From NCBI RefSeq assembly GCF_004193775.1, contig NC_041021.1:1312001-1376000 (forward strand): a stretch of 64,000 nucleotides of DNA. Direction: 5' to 3'. The notes under the pieces were generated by a model. That model had not been told where the DNA came from and did not search any database. It saw only the letters and a program-made list of their open reading frames with translations. The position numbers and the translations under genes are program-made. This document shows positions 48,597 through 61,208 of this stretch, in pieces; position 1 is the stretch's first letter, and every line of letters begins with the position of its first letter. This DNA is from Glycine soja (Eukaryota > Streptophyta > Magnoliopsida > Fabales > Fabaceae).

Positions 48597-51500
48597 AACC
48601 TGAATGAATATAATTAATCGAAATCGATGGATTCGATCTAACGAGGTGGACACAATCAAACTAATTTATGCATCAAACAGGATTAGCCGAACATGAATAT
48701 GATCGTGACAGTTTGGTAGCAAAAAGGACGCATACCATCTGAGAATAAGTCAAGTGAATAATTAATATAATTCTTCCCCGAATTATAGCAGGGATGTATT
48801 GCACTTTTCATGTAAGATGCCAGCTTAATTTATTTGAGTCCAATATATGTATAAGAAAGTATCTCGGTAGCCCATTGACTTTCATATCAATATATAGGGC
48901 ATTGGCAAATATATAGTATATACTTCACAGTGATGAAAAACTAAACTTGAAGGCATGGATGGGAACAAAGTCAAATGCATTTATCAAATTATATGAGTTT
49001 AGTCCATGTATACAAATCTTAATTTCATAATCATTATTGTTTTTTTTATTGATTCCAAAATTAAGATTTCATATATCATCTCCATACTATATTAAATAAT
49101 AATATAAAATGCAAAAAAAAAAATTGATGGATAGTGAAAATTAAATCCTTGCATAATTTATTTTCCTAATTTTATTCTATTATAGGTATATATTACACTT
49201 CTGTAAAAAAAAAAGGGTATATATTACACTTATTCAGTGTGAATACAAAATGTGAACCTCATTGTCAAACGTTGAATTTGCCTTTCACAACTCCTGAATT
49301 GTATGATTGTTCAATGTGGAAGGATTGGCATTGGTGATAGACACCTGCAAACACTCTCTTACACCCTAGTGAGTGGAGAATCTAGCAACGAGTTTTAGTT
49401 CTAAATGTGCAACTAAAACTTGGTAAATTGCTTCACTTTTTCCCTCTTCCCTTCTCTTCTGTGCAACTAAACAGATGCTTAATTATATAGATAAGATAAA
49501 ATGGTTAAGTAGAGTGATGACACACCTGTTAGGCACATCCATCAATAACTTTCATGCGAGTTTCTAAGCATGGAGAGACGATCGTGTTGAAGATTGTGCT
49601 CTTGGGGAAAGAGATATTTATTGTTTGTACTTTGTCGTGTAAGTTGATCAGGCTAACAGTAACTAATTATGCACTAATAAGAAATGTATGTTGAGATAAT
49701 GATGCTGAGGTGCATGTATCGTACGGGTTAATTAGGCTTAATCGAAGAATTGAGTCATTAGATTTTTGGAAAGTAATTTTTTTCTGTTTACCTTGTAGTT
49801 TATTATAGAAAATAGATATTAACTAATTGAGAATTCGATCGGAAGTTAAATAAAATCTTATTAATAATTATTTTTATTAAAAATTAAACTCAAATTTAAT
49901 CTTAATTTTAATATATTAATTATTTGTGTCTAATAAATTAATTGTCTTAAAGCAATTTTAAAAAAAAACCGCTTAATTATAATTGTAATTCATAAGTGAG
50001 GAGCAACAAGGAAAGATTATGTTAAAAGAACTAAAAAGAAAAGAGAAAACACGGAAAAACTTGAGAGGGTATGAATAAAAGATGAGCATTCAAAAAATAA
50101 AAGTGTGTAATTGAGTCAACCTTTGCAAAATTTATTTTTAGTAAAATTGATTATTGTTAGAATTAATTTTGAAGGGAAACGATTTATATGTAAATACTTT
50201 TATTCTAAAAACAAATTAATTGTAAAACTTGTGATAACAAAAGTTATTTAACGCAGAATTTATACATAAAGTTACTTTAACTTAAATAACGTATTTGGTT
50301 TCACATTTTAGATGTGATTTCATATGTTTGCGAATTTAATAAATTTCAAAAGCTAATTAATAGTTATAGATTTTAAGTTTTAAATGTGATTCCTCCTCAA
50401 AAGCTTTTCAAATAAGCTAATCAATTTACAATAGAATCAAACAAAGTAAGCATAAAATAATCAAATATAAAATATTTACCTAAAATTCTTTATAACATAA
50501 ATATCTTAATGTTATTTTAAATAAGTTTAATTATACTTTTGCTCTTTCTAATGATTTTTCATTTTAGTTCCTATAATTTAAAATAGTATTTTTATTTTTA
50601 TAGTTACAATTTTTTAACTCGTTCATCCTCAACGTCTAAAATTATCTAAAGTTATTACATTCAAAACTGCTACAAAACTAAAATTTTCTAAATTCTTTTA
50701 CATGTAATGGTGTTAGATAAATTTATACAACGAGAGAGACCAAAAAGGTTGAAAATTTAAAACTATAAAAACCTAACTAAGATATTTTAAACTATGAAAC
50801 TAAAATAAATAAAAAATCGTTGCAACTATGGGAAGAAAAGAATAATTAAACGTTTTAAATAACTCAACCTAAAAATTGAAATGAAACATGGGACAAATTA
50901 AATTAAAAAAAAAAAAAAAAATGAAACCGAAAGGGTGTAGTCAACAAATGAGGTTCCCCAGCGCACGGTTGATCTGACGGGGAGAGAGGGAAGAGTGTGC
51001 ACGCAGGGACAGACAGGGTTTGGGAATTTTATGGCAAAAGCATGAGAATGTGGGCCCCCACTCATGATTGGGTCAAGCCCACTTTGATATCTGGTGGGGT
51101 GCCATTAGGTACCACTTGTCTCCTTGTCCTCTATTAACTCTACCCTTCATTCATTTTTTAATAAACTTGTAATCCTAGTGGATAACATGTGGGCCCTTCC
51201 TATCTAATTTTTCATCACACGCTGTTCATAAAATTAAAAATTTTATGAATATAGGATGGGAAAGTTAGGTTCGTCCCCCATGATGAAAATATTACACTTA
51301 GTCACCATTTCCAAATCATCATACACACAACAACTAATAAGTATTTGGTATGAGTAGGATTCAACTTGATCGACGTAAATAAGATCTTAAATCTAGTCTT
51401 GTAGAAATAATGTGTTTTAAAAAACAGATCTCGTTAAAGATCATTAATTAATTTTTAATAATTATTAACAAAATTAATAGATGTAATAATAATAATAATA

Positions 51501-54500
51501 ATTAGTTATCAATCTGACCTAATAGTTTGCTTATTTCAACACCATATTATTGGCCTCAGGTTCAAGACATGACAAATCCTTTAGAACCAAACCAACAGTA
51601 TCAATAAACATGGTCATGAAAAAAAAAATCACCATAAACACATATAATGAACAAATTAATGTTCTAATAAATCCATCCATCCACTAAACTGTGTTTTGGG
51701 TGATGTCGGTGCCTATGTTTTTCCTTCTTTTTGTTTTTTTTTTTTTACTTTCGAGTTAATTCCTTGTTTTCCTATTTATTTCCCTCTTCACTTTTCTTTT
51801 TATTGCATTGGCCAAGCACTTTCTAGCTCGACTATAATTTGGGATAAGGTAACATTCACATTATTTCATCTTTGAGTTAGTGTAATTAAGCAACTCCAAA
51901 GTCCATCCCATTCGTACTATCTTAACCTATCAACAATATTAAAAGAATAAAATTGATTTTTCCTTCTTAGTATATGATCTGAACGAGTCGTACATATACT
52001 CTGATACACGTTCCTCGACACTGAGAGCATCCTCAAAGAGCTATAAATTTTCAATCTGAAACTTTTTATTGTGTTTTCTTTTTCATTGTCTTTTCATTTT
52101 TTTCACGTTTCCAAACAACAATTAATGCTGCATGTTTTCCCTCTTCAACTCGTCCATCGTTGTTTTTCTTTTGGCACCATTCGTATAAATATCGAGTAAA
52201 ACACCCTTACTTTAATCCTTAAAGATTAAAAGTTTTTCTATTAAAAAAACTTTTTTCAATAGAAAAATTCTAAAAAACACATATACTTTATATCCAAATA
52301 AGTCCTAAAAGATTTGAAAATATGTATTTCATCCATCACATTAGTATAAAAGTGAATGTGTATTTATTTAAGTGTTATGTAATCAAGAGTGGATCCACAT
52401 ATAAATCATGGTACAAATACACCTCTTCACTTTTAAAAAATTATATATAAATATCTTGGATGAGTATAGCTTCTTTCCCTAATTTGGTAAATTTGACTTG
52501 CTTTTTTTTTTTTTCATGATAAAAATTATTAAACTTTATTTTTTAAAATAAATTATCCTCCTTACTTAAAATCCTAGGTCCACCCCATGTAATGTCCTTG
52601 TGGCATACAATGAATCATCCATGTCAACAAGAACCAAAATAAAAATTTTAAAATATTTTATTTTTAAAGTTTTATTTTTTTCTTTTTATCTCCACATCAA
52701 TAGAAATCAAAATAAAACATTCAATAACCAATTTCTTTATTAATTTCTCTTTATTCAAGTGACTTCTTAATTATCTCTTCTTTTCTCACAATCACTGCGA
52801 AGATCACAGCAACACATACATCAATGCTATTTCTCTTTTTCTCTCTTTGCCTCCATTGTCTATTTCAATCTCAAGATCCAAATGGATAATTTCCATAAAG
52901 AGGAAAAAAGCTAATACACCCGAACAAAATCTAGCACAACCAACCATCAAAGTAGACCAAGCCACAACTTCTATATCGAGTAACCTTTCAGACAATCTTA
53001 AAGCATTGATAACATTGTCATGTTTTATATTTACGAAAAATTGTGTTTCAACTTATAGGAACTAATGTTTTCCTACACCCCAAAAACTTCTTCAGTTTTC
53101 AAGATCCCAAGAAACATTTTTTAGGACTTTTATGAGGGAAACTTCTCCAGAATTGCCCAATTAATGGATCCGGGGATGCCAACATTTTTCTCCATTAATG
53201 GAGGCAAAGAGAGAAGAAGGAAAAAAAGAGTGATGTGTGTTGTTGACATATTAGGATCAATGGTAAATCCCTTTTGAAAGAGGAATATTAATTTGCAATG
53301 GTAATTAAGTTTGTTAGTTATCGCATAGAACCGTCTAATAATATTACTACTAAAGATCATAAAAAATATTTTATTTTTATAGTAACCAAATTAATAAGAA
53401 ATTTTTTATGAGAACGAAATTAATTTTAAATTTTACAAAGATTCCAAAAATATTTTACCCATTTTTTTAAACACAATGGAGTTAAGTTTTTGCTAATTTA
53501 TTTTTTTTCCTAAAAAATTAATAAAGCGGGATTTTGTGGTTGTTGTGTTAAAAATATTAACATAATGAAAACTTATTTTCTTTGGTAGGGGTGTGAATTT
53601 AAAGTACACAATAGAATAAAATTTTTGTTGTATTTTATTTTTTAAAAAATACCATAACAAAAACAAATTTCTGTTGGGTTAATTTTTTATAAAATAACAA
53701 AAAAAAATTGTTCATTGTGGTAGTTTTTTGGGGAAAAAACGTAATGGAGACTTGCTTTCCTTGTGTTAATTTCTTTTTAAAAACAACGTAAAGAAGTTTT
53801 TATTGTGTTAATTTTTTTAGGAAACAAGTTTCCATTGTGTTAATTTCAATCAACGAAAACATGTTTTCGAAAGAAAGTAATTTTAACTAAAATACTACAA
53901 GGATAATTTAGTCTTTTTACAGCGTTGGGAGTTTAAATAACAATATAAGAGGTGCTACTAGCAGTTCCGTTAGTGTGTTTCAAAACTATGTGCCTAAGCT
54001 AATTATGTAATTTTTGGTCATGTGGTTTTTTTCTTGGGCCCTTCAAATTGTTTTGAGAAATGGGGGTTTCTATTCTCAATTCCCAAATTGTTATTTGCAC
54101 GCCCAATTTTTGAAAATGCAAAAGATATCTTTTTCCTGTCTGTTTTTTCCCACACTCCTCTGTTTTCCCCTTCCCCTTCCCTCATACCCCATTTCTTCTC
54201 CTCACCTCCTCTTCTTCCTCCTTGGTTTCATCACCTTCCCGTACCCCTCCACATTCTTCTCTTTTCTTTGTAACTTCACCGAACCTTCTCATTTAACCCC
54301 CATTCAACATTGGTGCAAGACACATGTATTGCACAACTACCAAAAATTATGAAGAATATGTTTTTAAGGTGCTATGTAAGTAGTATTTTATAACAAGCCC
54401 TCCCCCATTGAAGCTCTATGTTCAAATCCTTTCATTTTCTTAATAGTTTTATTTGTATTGTTTTGTTGGAATGTAAATAATTTCTTTAATTTTCATTATG

Positions 54501-54892
54501 ATGATCATTAGGCAATCTCAAAATGACGAAAACATTGTTACTCTGTTGTTTACAAAGATCTCATCGTGATGGACAATTTTTTTTTGGTAGTGATGCCTAG
54601 TTATTGATACTTCCGTTTCAATTTCTTTTAATTAACATAATTACTATTAGAGTATCATAAATATAATTAACATTTAACAACATTTGAGGATTGATTGACA
54701 TCATTTATTTGTTGGGGAATTTGTAAAGGTGGGATAGCCTCAACTTATTAAAGAAAGATAATGTGTCTTTTAGATAAAGACACAAAATAGCTTTCTGCAA
54801 CCCCTTTCTCATTAGATTCACCCTTTGACATAAACAATTATGACCCGTATTTTCTGGATTTTCAGCGAACGTAAAACACCACTGGACAGCCT

Positions 54893-54927
<35 letters not shown>

Positions 54928-55069
54928 GAAGTCATATATAATGAAAAATTACTAATGTGTGTCAATTTAATAGATATTTTAAACACTTACTTCATCAACA
55001 CAACAACTTCCTGCATGCTTATGAACTCTCTAACGCAGATCAAGCCTATGATGCATCCGTGAACCGTAT
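48597..55069. other. Intergenic DNA, no supported gene
   Basis: Six kilobases with no convincing exon. Less AT-rich pieces occur at 50930-51130 (promoter-like, with GTGGGCCCCC) and 54010-54350 (pyrimidine-rich). A 93-codon minus-strand frame at 54705-54986 reads fairly well in its middle (around AVQWCFTFAENPENTG) but matches nothing I know. The last 60 bp before the copia LTR read as a plausible exon; see the findings. Confidence 0.5.
54895..54925. repeat. (TA)n microsatellite
   Basis: TA run about 145 bp left of the copia 5' LTR. Confidence 0.9.
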
Positions 55070-55547
55070 CGTTAAGAATTTTATAATTTCTAATTAATTA
55101 ATATGGGTTGTATATTATATTATAATATTTATATTAGTTATTTATATTTAGATGAGTTCAATATAAAGTGATGTATTTAAGTGAGCCCATTCGACTGTTA
55201 GAAAAATTGATATAGGCTTAATGAGCGGAAATCAGTTTGACTCATTAGGGGATAATGGAAATCCTAATAAGTTTAAAATATAAGGCATGGTTATGGTCCC
55301 CAATACATCAAATCAACAAACAGTTTATCCTCTCCTCATCTGAAGAGAAAACGAAGGTCCCATAAGGAAGAAGGTGATTTGGTTGAGGAAGATCATTAAA
55401 TCAATTGTTTGTGACCGCTGTAAGATTCCGCTGCGTGTTAATCAAGCTTTATGGATCCAGGTATTCCTTAAAACCTCTTGATAATCTGACGTAATGTGTT
55501 TTAGTATTCATTTGATATTTTATAAGGTTTATTAAAAATTCCCAACA
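55070..55547 (+). repeat. 5' LTR of the copia element
   Basis: Starts CGTTAAGAATTTTATAATTT (ancestral TGTTAGG, from the 3' LTR) and ends ATTCCCAACA directly before the primer-binding site. The first base has mutated from T to C. Confidence 0.9.
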
Positions 55548-56149
55548 AGTAGTATCAGAGCCATGTTAGATTATTGAGATTTAAAGGTCTGTTTGGTATA
55601 TATTATATATGGATCCTTTTAGTTATATGAACCCTAATTTTATTTTGGAAAGAAACTATTTTGATTAATAAAATTGTAAAATTCCTAAATTTATGTGTTA
55701 TGGCCATAAAGTTTTTCTCCTCTTTAGAATTAATAAAAGGCTTCTGCATTTGATTTACGGGGTTGTACAATTTTTTTTGGTTGTGTCGCATTTGCTAGCA
55801 TATTATTCTATTTGGGATAAAGGTTCTACGAATCTGGTATTGACATCTAGTACGTGGCACAATTTCATAAATATATTTTTTTGTTTATATGAATCAGTAA
55901 TAAGGCAATTCTTATATGAATAATTTATTGTTTATTTGCCAGCTGTTTTTTCTTAATGAATCAGTGATAGGCAAATAATTTATGTTATTCATGTGGTTAG
56001 TATAAATTTGTGATAGTACTGTGGTATGTTTGTTTCGAATGCGTAATTAGTTTACCATGATGTTGTTTTCAAACATTTACTGCTATCATAATTGGGTGCA
56101 AATTTAATCATTATGGATGTTTTTCATTAATTTGCGTGTCCTATAATTT

Positions 56150-56600
56150 TAATTAAATTGATTGAACCATTATGTTGTAAAAGTAACCTTTATTGCGTAA
56201 AATAGTTTAATTAAATTGCATGGATGTTAATATGAAATTATTTATGCGAATTGTGATCAGCCCAAAAGAAGACACAATTTGGCCAAATAATATCATACTT
56301 GTGATGATAAATATGTGACAATTATAAAGTTTTTTTTTGTGAATAATAGTTGATACCAAGAAAGGCTATTATTTGACAGAACTAATTGTCAATATTTGAT
56401 CATTATGTTGAGAGTACCAATTACAAATTAATTTCTCTGTCCAAAGACTAGGACTTATGTTGTGCTGGGTATCTTGTGATGGATCTGTTATGGGAAACAT
56501 TTGCATGTCTTGTTATATATATATATACTTTATATGACTTGCTTGATTATTTGTGAACATGTTATTATTTTTTTGTTCTCTCTTTAGTTAATATTACCAG
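56150..56600 (+). repeat. Copia internal leader, copy 1
   Basis: Untranslated leader between the 5' LTR and gag. Blocks such as GTAACCT, CATGGATGTTA, GAAGACACAATTTG, GAGAGTACCA and GTATCTTG recur in the same order at 59005-59480. Confidence 0.75.
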
Positions 56601-56634
56601 TGCTGCAAATGTTGCCTAAGGAAATTCTATCCTA

Positions 56635-57475
56635 ATGTTGAATGAAACAAATTTTAAGGTCCGGAAGAAAACCGTAGAAATTGTTCTTGGCTATATGGAT
56701 TTGGATTTTGCATTGAGAACGGAACGACCCATTTTCACTCCGGAAACCTCCAATGAGGTAAAAATTGAGAAGTGGGATTAGTCCAACCGAATGTGCCTTA
56801 TGATCATGAAGTGCTATATTCCAGAGGCGTTTTGGGGCTCTATTTCTGAGAGTTAAAATGCAAAGAAATTCCTTGAGGAAATTGAGCAATACTTTGCCAA
56901 AAATGAAAAGGCGGAGACGAGTAACCTTTTGGCTAAACTCATCTCCATGAAGTATAAAGGCAAAGGAAACATAAGGGAGTATATTATGGAGATGTCCTAT
57001 CTTGCATCAAAACTCAAGTCACTTAAGTTAGAGCTTGGTGAAGACCTGCTCATGCACTTGGTTTTGATCTCGCTTCCTGCACACTTTGGATAATTCAAAG
57101 TGAGCTATGACACTCAGAAGGACAAATGGTCCCTAAATGAGCTTATATCTCACTGTGTGCAAGAGGAGGAGAGGCTGCAGAGAGATAGGATTGAAAGTGC
57201 TCACTTGATTTCAACCTCTCAGAATAAGAAAAGGAAGAAGACTAAGGGTGTTGCGAAAGAGACTTCTTAACAAAAGAAACAAAATAAGAATGAGGAATTT
57301 ACTTGTTACTTCTGCAAGAAGTCAGGACACATGAAGAAATAGTGTCCCAAGTATGCCGCATGGCATGTGAAGAAAGATAAATTTCTTACTCTAGTTTGTT
57401 CAGAAGTTAATTTGGCTTTTGTACCTACAGATACTTGGTGGGTAGATTCTGGTGCTACTACTCACATAAGTATGA
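56635..57475 (+). pseudogene. Copia gag and protease remnant
   Basis: From the ATG at 56635 a gag-like frame runs with in-frame stops (the first is TAG at 56779-56781; others near 56853, 57090, 57268 and 57341). The UBN2-type gag core is recognisable (KYKGKGNIREYI, about 56950-56990). The nucleocapsid zinc knuckle CYFCKKSGHMKK (about 57304-57340) has a stop codon just before its last cysteine. The protease active site WVDSGATTH follows near 57440-57466. All of this is seen directly; the product cannot be made whole. Confidence 0.85.
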
Positions 57476-57839
57476 CTATGTAGGGTTGCCTATGGAGCCA
57501 ACCACCAAGTGATGATGAAAATTCATCTTTGTGGGTGATGACAAGAAGGTTGCAGTGGAAGCTATTGGAAATTTTAGATTACATTTAAAAACTAGATTTT
57601 ATTTGGATTTGTTTAAGACTTTTGTTGTACTGTCTTTTAGAAGGAATTTGATTTCTATTTCTAGTTTTGACAAATTTGGATTTTCTTGTTCATTTGAAAA
57701 TAATAAAGTTAGTCTCTACAAAAATTAAAATATGGTTGGTTTTGGTTCTTTAATTGATAATCTTTACATGCTTGATGTTGTTAGTTCCTATAATGAAATA
57801 CTGCAAATAAGTTCACATGGTACAAAATGAAAAATTGAA

Positions 57840-58910
57840 TAAGAATTAAGTAACCTTATGACATAAGCATTTGGGCCATATCTCTAAACAAAGAATTCAG
57901 AGACTTATGTTGGATGAAATTCTTGACCCTTTGGATTTATCAGACTTTGAGGTCTGTATTGAATGCATAAAGGGAAAACGAACAAACATAAGGAAATTAG
58001 GTGTCAAAAGAGCTAAAGACGTCTTGAAACTAGTGCATAAAGACATTTGTGGTCCTTTTCCTACAACTTCTTGGAATGGACAATAATATTTCATCTGTAG
58101 TCCTTTTCCTACAACTTCTTGGAAAGGCCAAACATTAAACATTTGCACATTTGGGATTGTCCAACTGAGGCACGAAATTATACACCATATGAAAGAAAGC
58201 TGGACTCAAGAATAATTAGCTGCTATTTTGTTGGTTATGCTAAACATTCTCGGGGCTATAAATTTTATAATCCCACCTTAAGATCTTTTTTCGAGACGAG
58301 AAATGCGAGATTTCTTGAGGAAGTTGAGTTTGGGAAGGAAGAGAACATAATGAATGTTGTCTTTGAGGAAGAACCTATTATTTACAGTGATAAAGTCCTC
58401 ATACTTATTACTGTTCAAGACACAATTCTAGTAATAGAAGACAATGTTCAAACTATTGACATTGTTCCAGAACAAGACAACAATGAGGTTCTCCGTCAAA
58501 TATCTTTAGAGCAACCTCAAGAAGTGTCATTAAGGAGATCCATTAGAGAGAGGAGAAGTACAATCTCAAATGATTATATTATATTTCTCCAAGAACATAA
58601 GGATGGTGTTGGTTTAACAGAGGATGATCCAATCAACTTCTATCAAGCTATGCACAGTTCTAACTCTCAAAATTGGATTGATGCCATGAAGGATGAGATG
58701 AAGTCTATGAATGACAATGAATTTTGGAATCTAGTCGAATTGCGTGAAGGTGTGAAACCTATTGGTTGTAAATGAATATTTAAAATCAAGAAGGATTCAA
58801 AGGGTAATATCGAGATATATAAGGCTCGTCTAGTTGCTAAAGGCTTTACTCAAAAGGAAGACATTGACTAAAAAGAATCCTTTAAAGAAACCTTTTCTCT
58901 AGTATCTTTA
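57840..58910 (+). pseudogene. Copia integrase and reverse transcriptase remnant with large deletions
   Basis: The GAG-pre-integrase region (HLGHISKQRIQRL, about 57868) and the start of the integrase core (CIKGKRT..., KDICGPFPTTSWNGQ) end at about 58085. A 30-bp direct repeat (GTCCTTTTCCTACAACTTCTTGGAA, seen at 58051 and 58099 in shorter form) marks a deletion that removes the integrase catalytic core. Reading resumes in its C-terminal part (NYTPYERKL, CYFVGYAKHSRGYKFYNP) and reaches the first part of reverse transcriptase (WIDAMKDEMKSM, IYKARLVAKGFTQKE). The reverse transcriptase catalytic core is absent. Confidence 0.88.
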
Positions 58911-59004
58911 AAGGATTCTTTTGGTTAAATTGTGTAATTTTAAGAAAAATTGTGTAATTTTAAGACCTCCCATTTATTGTATTAAATTGCCTTGTATTTT
59001 TGGT

Positions 59005-59480
59005 TAAATTGATTTAAACAACATGTTGCCAAAGTAACCTCTGTTGTGTAAATTTATTTGATTGAATTTACATGGATGTTACATGAAATTATTCATGTGA
59101 ATTGTGCTCGGCCCAAAGGAAGACACAATTTGACAGAATAATTATATGCTTGCAATGGTAAACATGTGGTGATTATAAATAATGTGATTTTCCATGTGAA
59201 TGATGAAATATTCAAAGACAATCATTATTTGATTGTAATAATCATCATATAAGATTTCCATGTGAGCAATGGAGTGTCTAAAGACAACCTTTGTTTGACG
59301 AGACTTATCACTAATGTTTGATCAATGCGTTGAGAGTACCACTTGTAGTTAGTCTTTTTCAATCAAAAGATTGAGGATTAATGGTGCGTTAGGTATCTTG
59401 TTTGGGTCTTGAAATTTACCATAAAGATTATTTGTGCATTACATGTTTATTGTTCTCTTCTTTAATTGTTGTTGTTATTA
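59005..59480 (+). repeat. Copia internal leader, copy 2, lying inside pol
   Basis: Diverged direct repeat of 56150-56600, located where the reverse transcriptase core should be. Confidence 0.7.
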
Positions 59481-59689
59481 CTACTATGATTTAAATTACT
59501 CATATGTGAATCCCAAATCTGCATGTATAAAATTTAGAGTTTGAAATTATTTTTGTAGGAGTCCTAAGGTGATATATGAGTAATCTTGGTATGCAACACT
59601 AAAAAGTAGTAAAGTGCATTATGCATTAATTGAAGAGAACAAGAAACTACGTGTTTTCATATCGAAAGTCTAGAAGTTTAGAGATCAAT

Positions 59690-60125
59690 GAGTATTTTGA
59701 CTTTGATTTTTCAGAATGTCTTAATAACAATCACTCCACATACGGATCCACATTTAACCACGTTAGTGGAGTTAATATTTTGCTATGAGACATCATATTA
59801 GAATTTATGATTGCTAAATTATTGTAACCGATTTGCCTGTTGTCGCCAACATTAAGTAGTCATCAGGTGTTTATTGAGACAATATCTTAGAGTTCTTATT
59901 AAGGATTCAACCAAATAAAATTTTGTTGACATAAAATATTTGGTTGTTAAATAAAGAATCCAGAAAATATAGATTTGTATAGAATATATAGGAACTCATT
60001 CCATGCTAGCTGGTTCACTTACTAAAGGTATGACACTAAAGTTTTTTTTTTTCACAAGCACACTACTCATATGAGTGTAATTCCTGATAGTACCTTAGTT
60101 TAGTGGGAGTCTTACTCATGTTCTA
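59690..60125 (+). pseudogene. Copia RNase H and pol C-terminus remnant
   Basis: Decayed frames resemble the RNase H region (DFDFSECLNNNHSTYGSTF near 59700) and the last pol block (VKYLVV, HSMLAGSLTKGM at about 59940-60040). Stops and frameshifts are frequent. Confidence 0.65.
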
Positions 60126-60538
60126 TATCTTACGGTTTGCAAACATTTCGTTATTTGGATTTTCTGCAGAAATAAAGTTGAAGTTTATCATTTCATTATA
60201 AGTTTGTTTGTGTGCAATATTTGTATTGTATTTTGGATTGATCTCTATAAAGAATAAAGTTTGGACTAGTTGGAAATAGACATGATTAAGATCAGATTGT
60301 ATGTAATTTTCATGCCGTTTATCCATATTTGATCTATGTCATCGAGTATCAGTAACAGTGGTGATCATTGTGGTTTAGTCAAGCTAAATTGTGATGAAAA
60401 CTGCAGTGATTTCCTGTTACTATATGAGATGAACCAGGTTGTATAAAAGGAGTCTAAAAGTAAATAACATACAGTTGCACGCCTAAAGAATTTTGTGATA
60501 TAAATGTCTAAGGTTAATATGAAGCCCAAGTGGGAGAT

Positions 60539-61017
60539 TGTTAGGAATTTTATAAATTCCTAATTAATTAATATGGGCTACATATTATATTATAACATTT
60601 ATATTAGTTATTTACATTTAAATGAGTTCAATATAAAGTGATCTATTTAAGTGAGCCCATTAGACTGCCAGAAAAATTGATATGAGCTTAATGAGCGGAA
60701 ATCGGTTTGGCCCATTAGGAGATAATGGGAACCCTAATAGATTTAAAACATAAGACATGGTTATGATCCCCAATACACCAAATCAACAAACAGTTTCTCC
60801 TCTCCCCATCTGAAGAGAAAATGAAGGTCCTATAAGGAAGAAGTTGATTTGCTTTAGGAAGGTCATTAAACCAATTGTTCGTGACCGCCGTAAGATTCCG
60901 CTGCGTGTTAAAAAAGCCCTATAGATCCAGGTATTCCTTAAAACCTCTTGATAATCTGATGTAATGTGTTTTGGTGTTCATTTGATATTTTATAAGGTTT
61001 ATTGAAAATTCCCAACC
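60539..61017 (+). repeat. 3' LTR of the copia element
   Basis: Starts TGTTAGGAATTTTATAAATT right after the polypurine tract and ends ATTCCCAACC, where the expected last A is a C. Confidence 0.9.
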
Positions 61018-61190
61018 ACCTTGTCTCAGCTAGCATCCGTCAACCCCATTCTGCCGTCGCCACTGAACGTGACCCCGACGTCCGAGTACACCCCGATGAT
61101 TGCCCTCTTGGTTATGACAAGAACATTGAAAAAACCAGGGAACCTAAAGGTTTTGCGCTTTTTACGGAGGGTGCAACTTTGGAAATTATA
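61018..61190 (+). other. Unrecognised GC-richer, possibly exonic stretch next to the copia 3' LTR
   Basis: Immediately after the LTR, about 165 bp are GC-richer and open in two frames (for example LASVNPILPSPLNVTPTSEY). They end at a (TA)n run. I do not recognise the product. It may be half of an exon split by the retrotransposon. Confidence 0.3.
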
Positions 61191-61208
61191 TATATATATA
61201 TATATATA
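61187..61208. repeat. (TA)n microsatellite
   Basis: Short TA run. Confidence 0.85.

Larger units (their letters stand above)
55070..61017 (+). mobile_element. Defective Ty1/copia LTR retrotransposon, 5.9 kb
   Basis: Two direct LTRs (55070-55547 and 60539-61017) flank a primer-binding site TAGTATCAGAGCC (55550-55562) and a polypurine tract AAGTGGGAGA (60528-60537). Gag, protease, part of integrase, the start of reverse transcriptase and a decayed RNase H follow in copia order. Gag has several stops, most of integrase and reverse transcriptase is missing, and a second leader copy occupies the gap. By eye the LTRs differ at about 49 of 477 positions, mostly transitions, so the insertion is old. 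I find no clean 5-bp target duplication. It cannot be autonomous. Confidence 0.92.

Noticed and set aside
54014..54352. 112-codon plus-strand frame
   Set aside because: Pyrimidine-rich low-complexity sequence gives a Phe/Pro/Ser/Leu-rich translation typical of chance frames.
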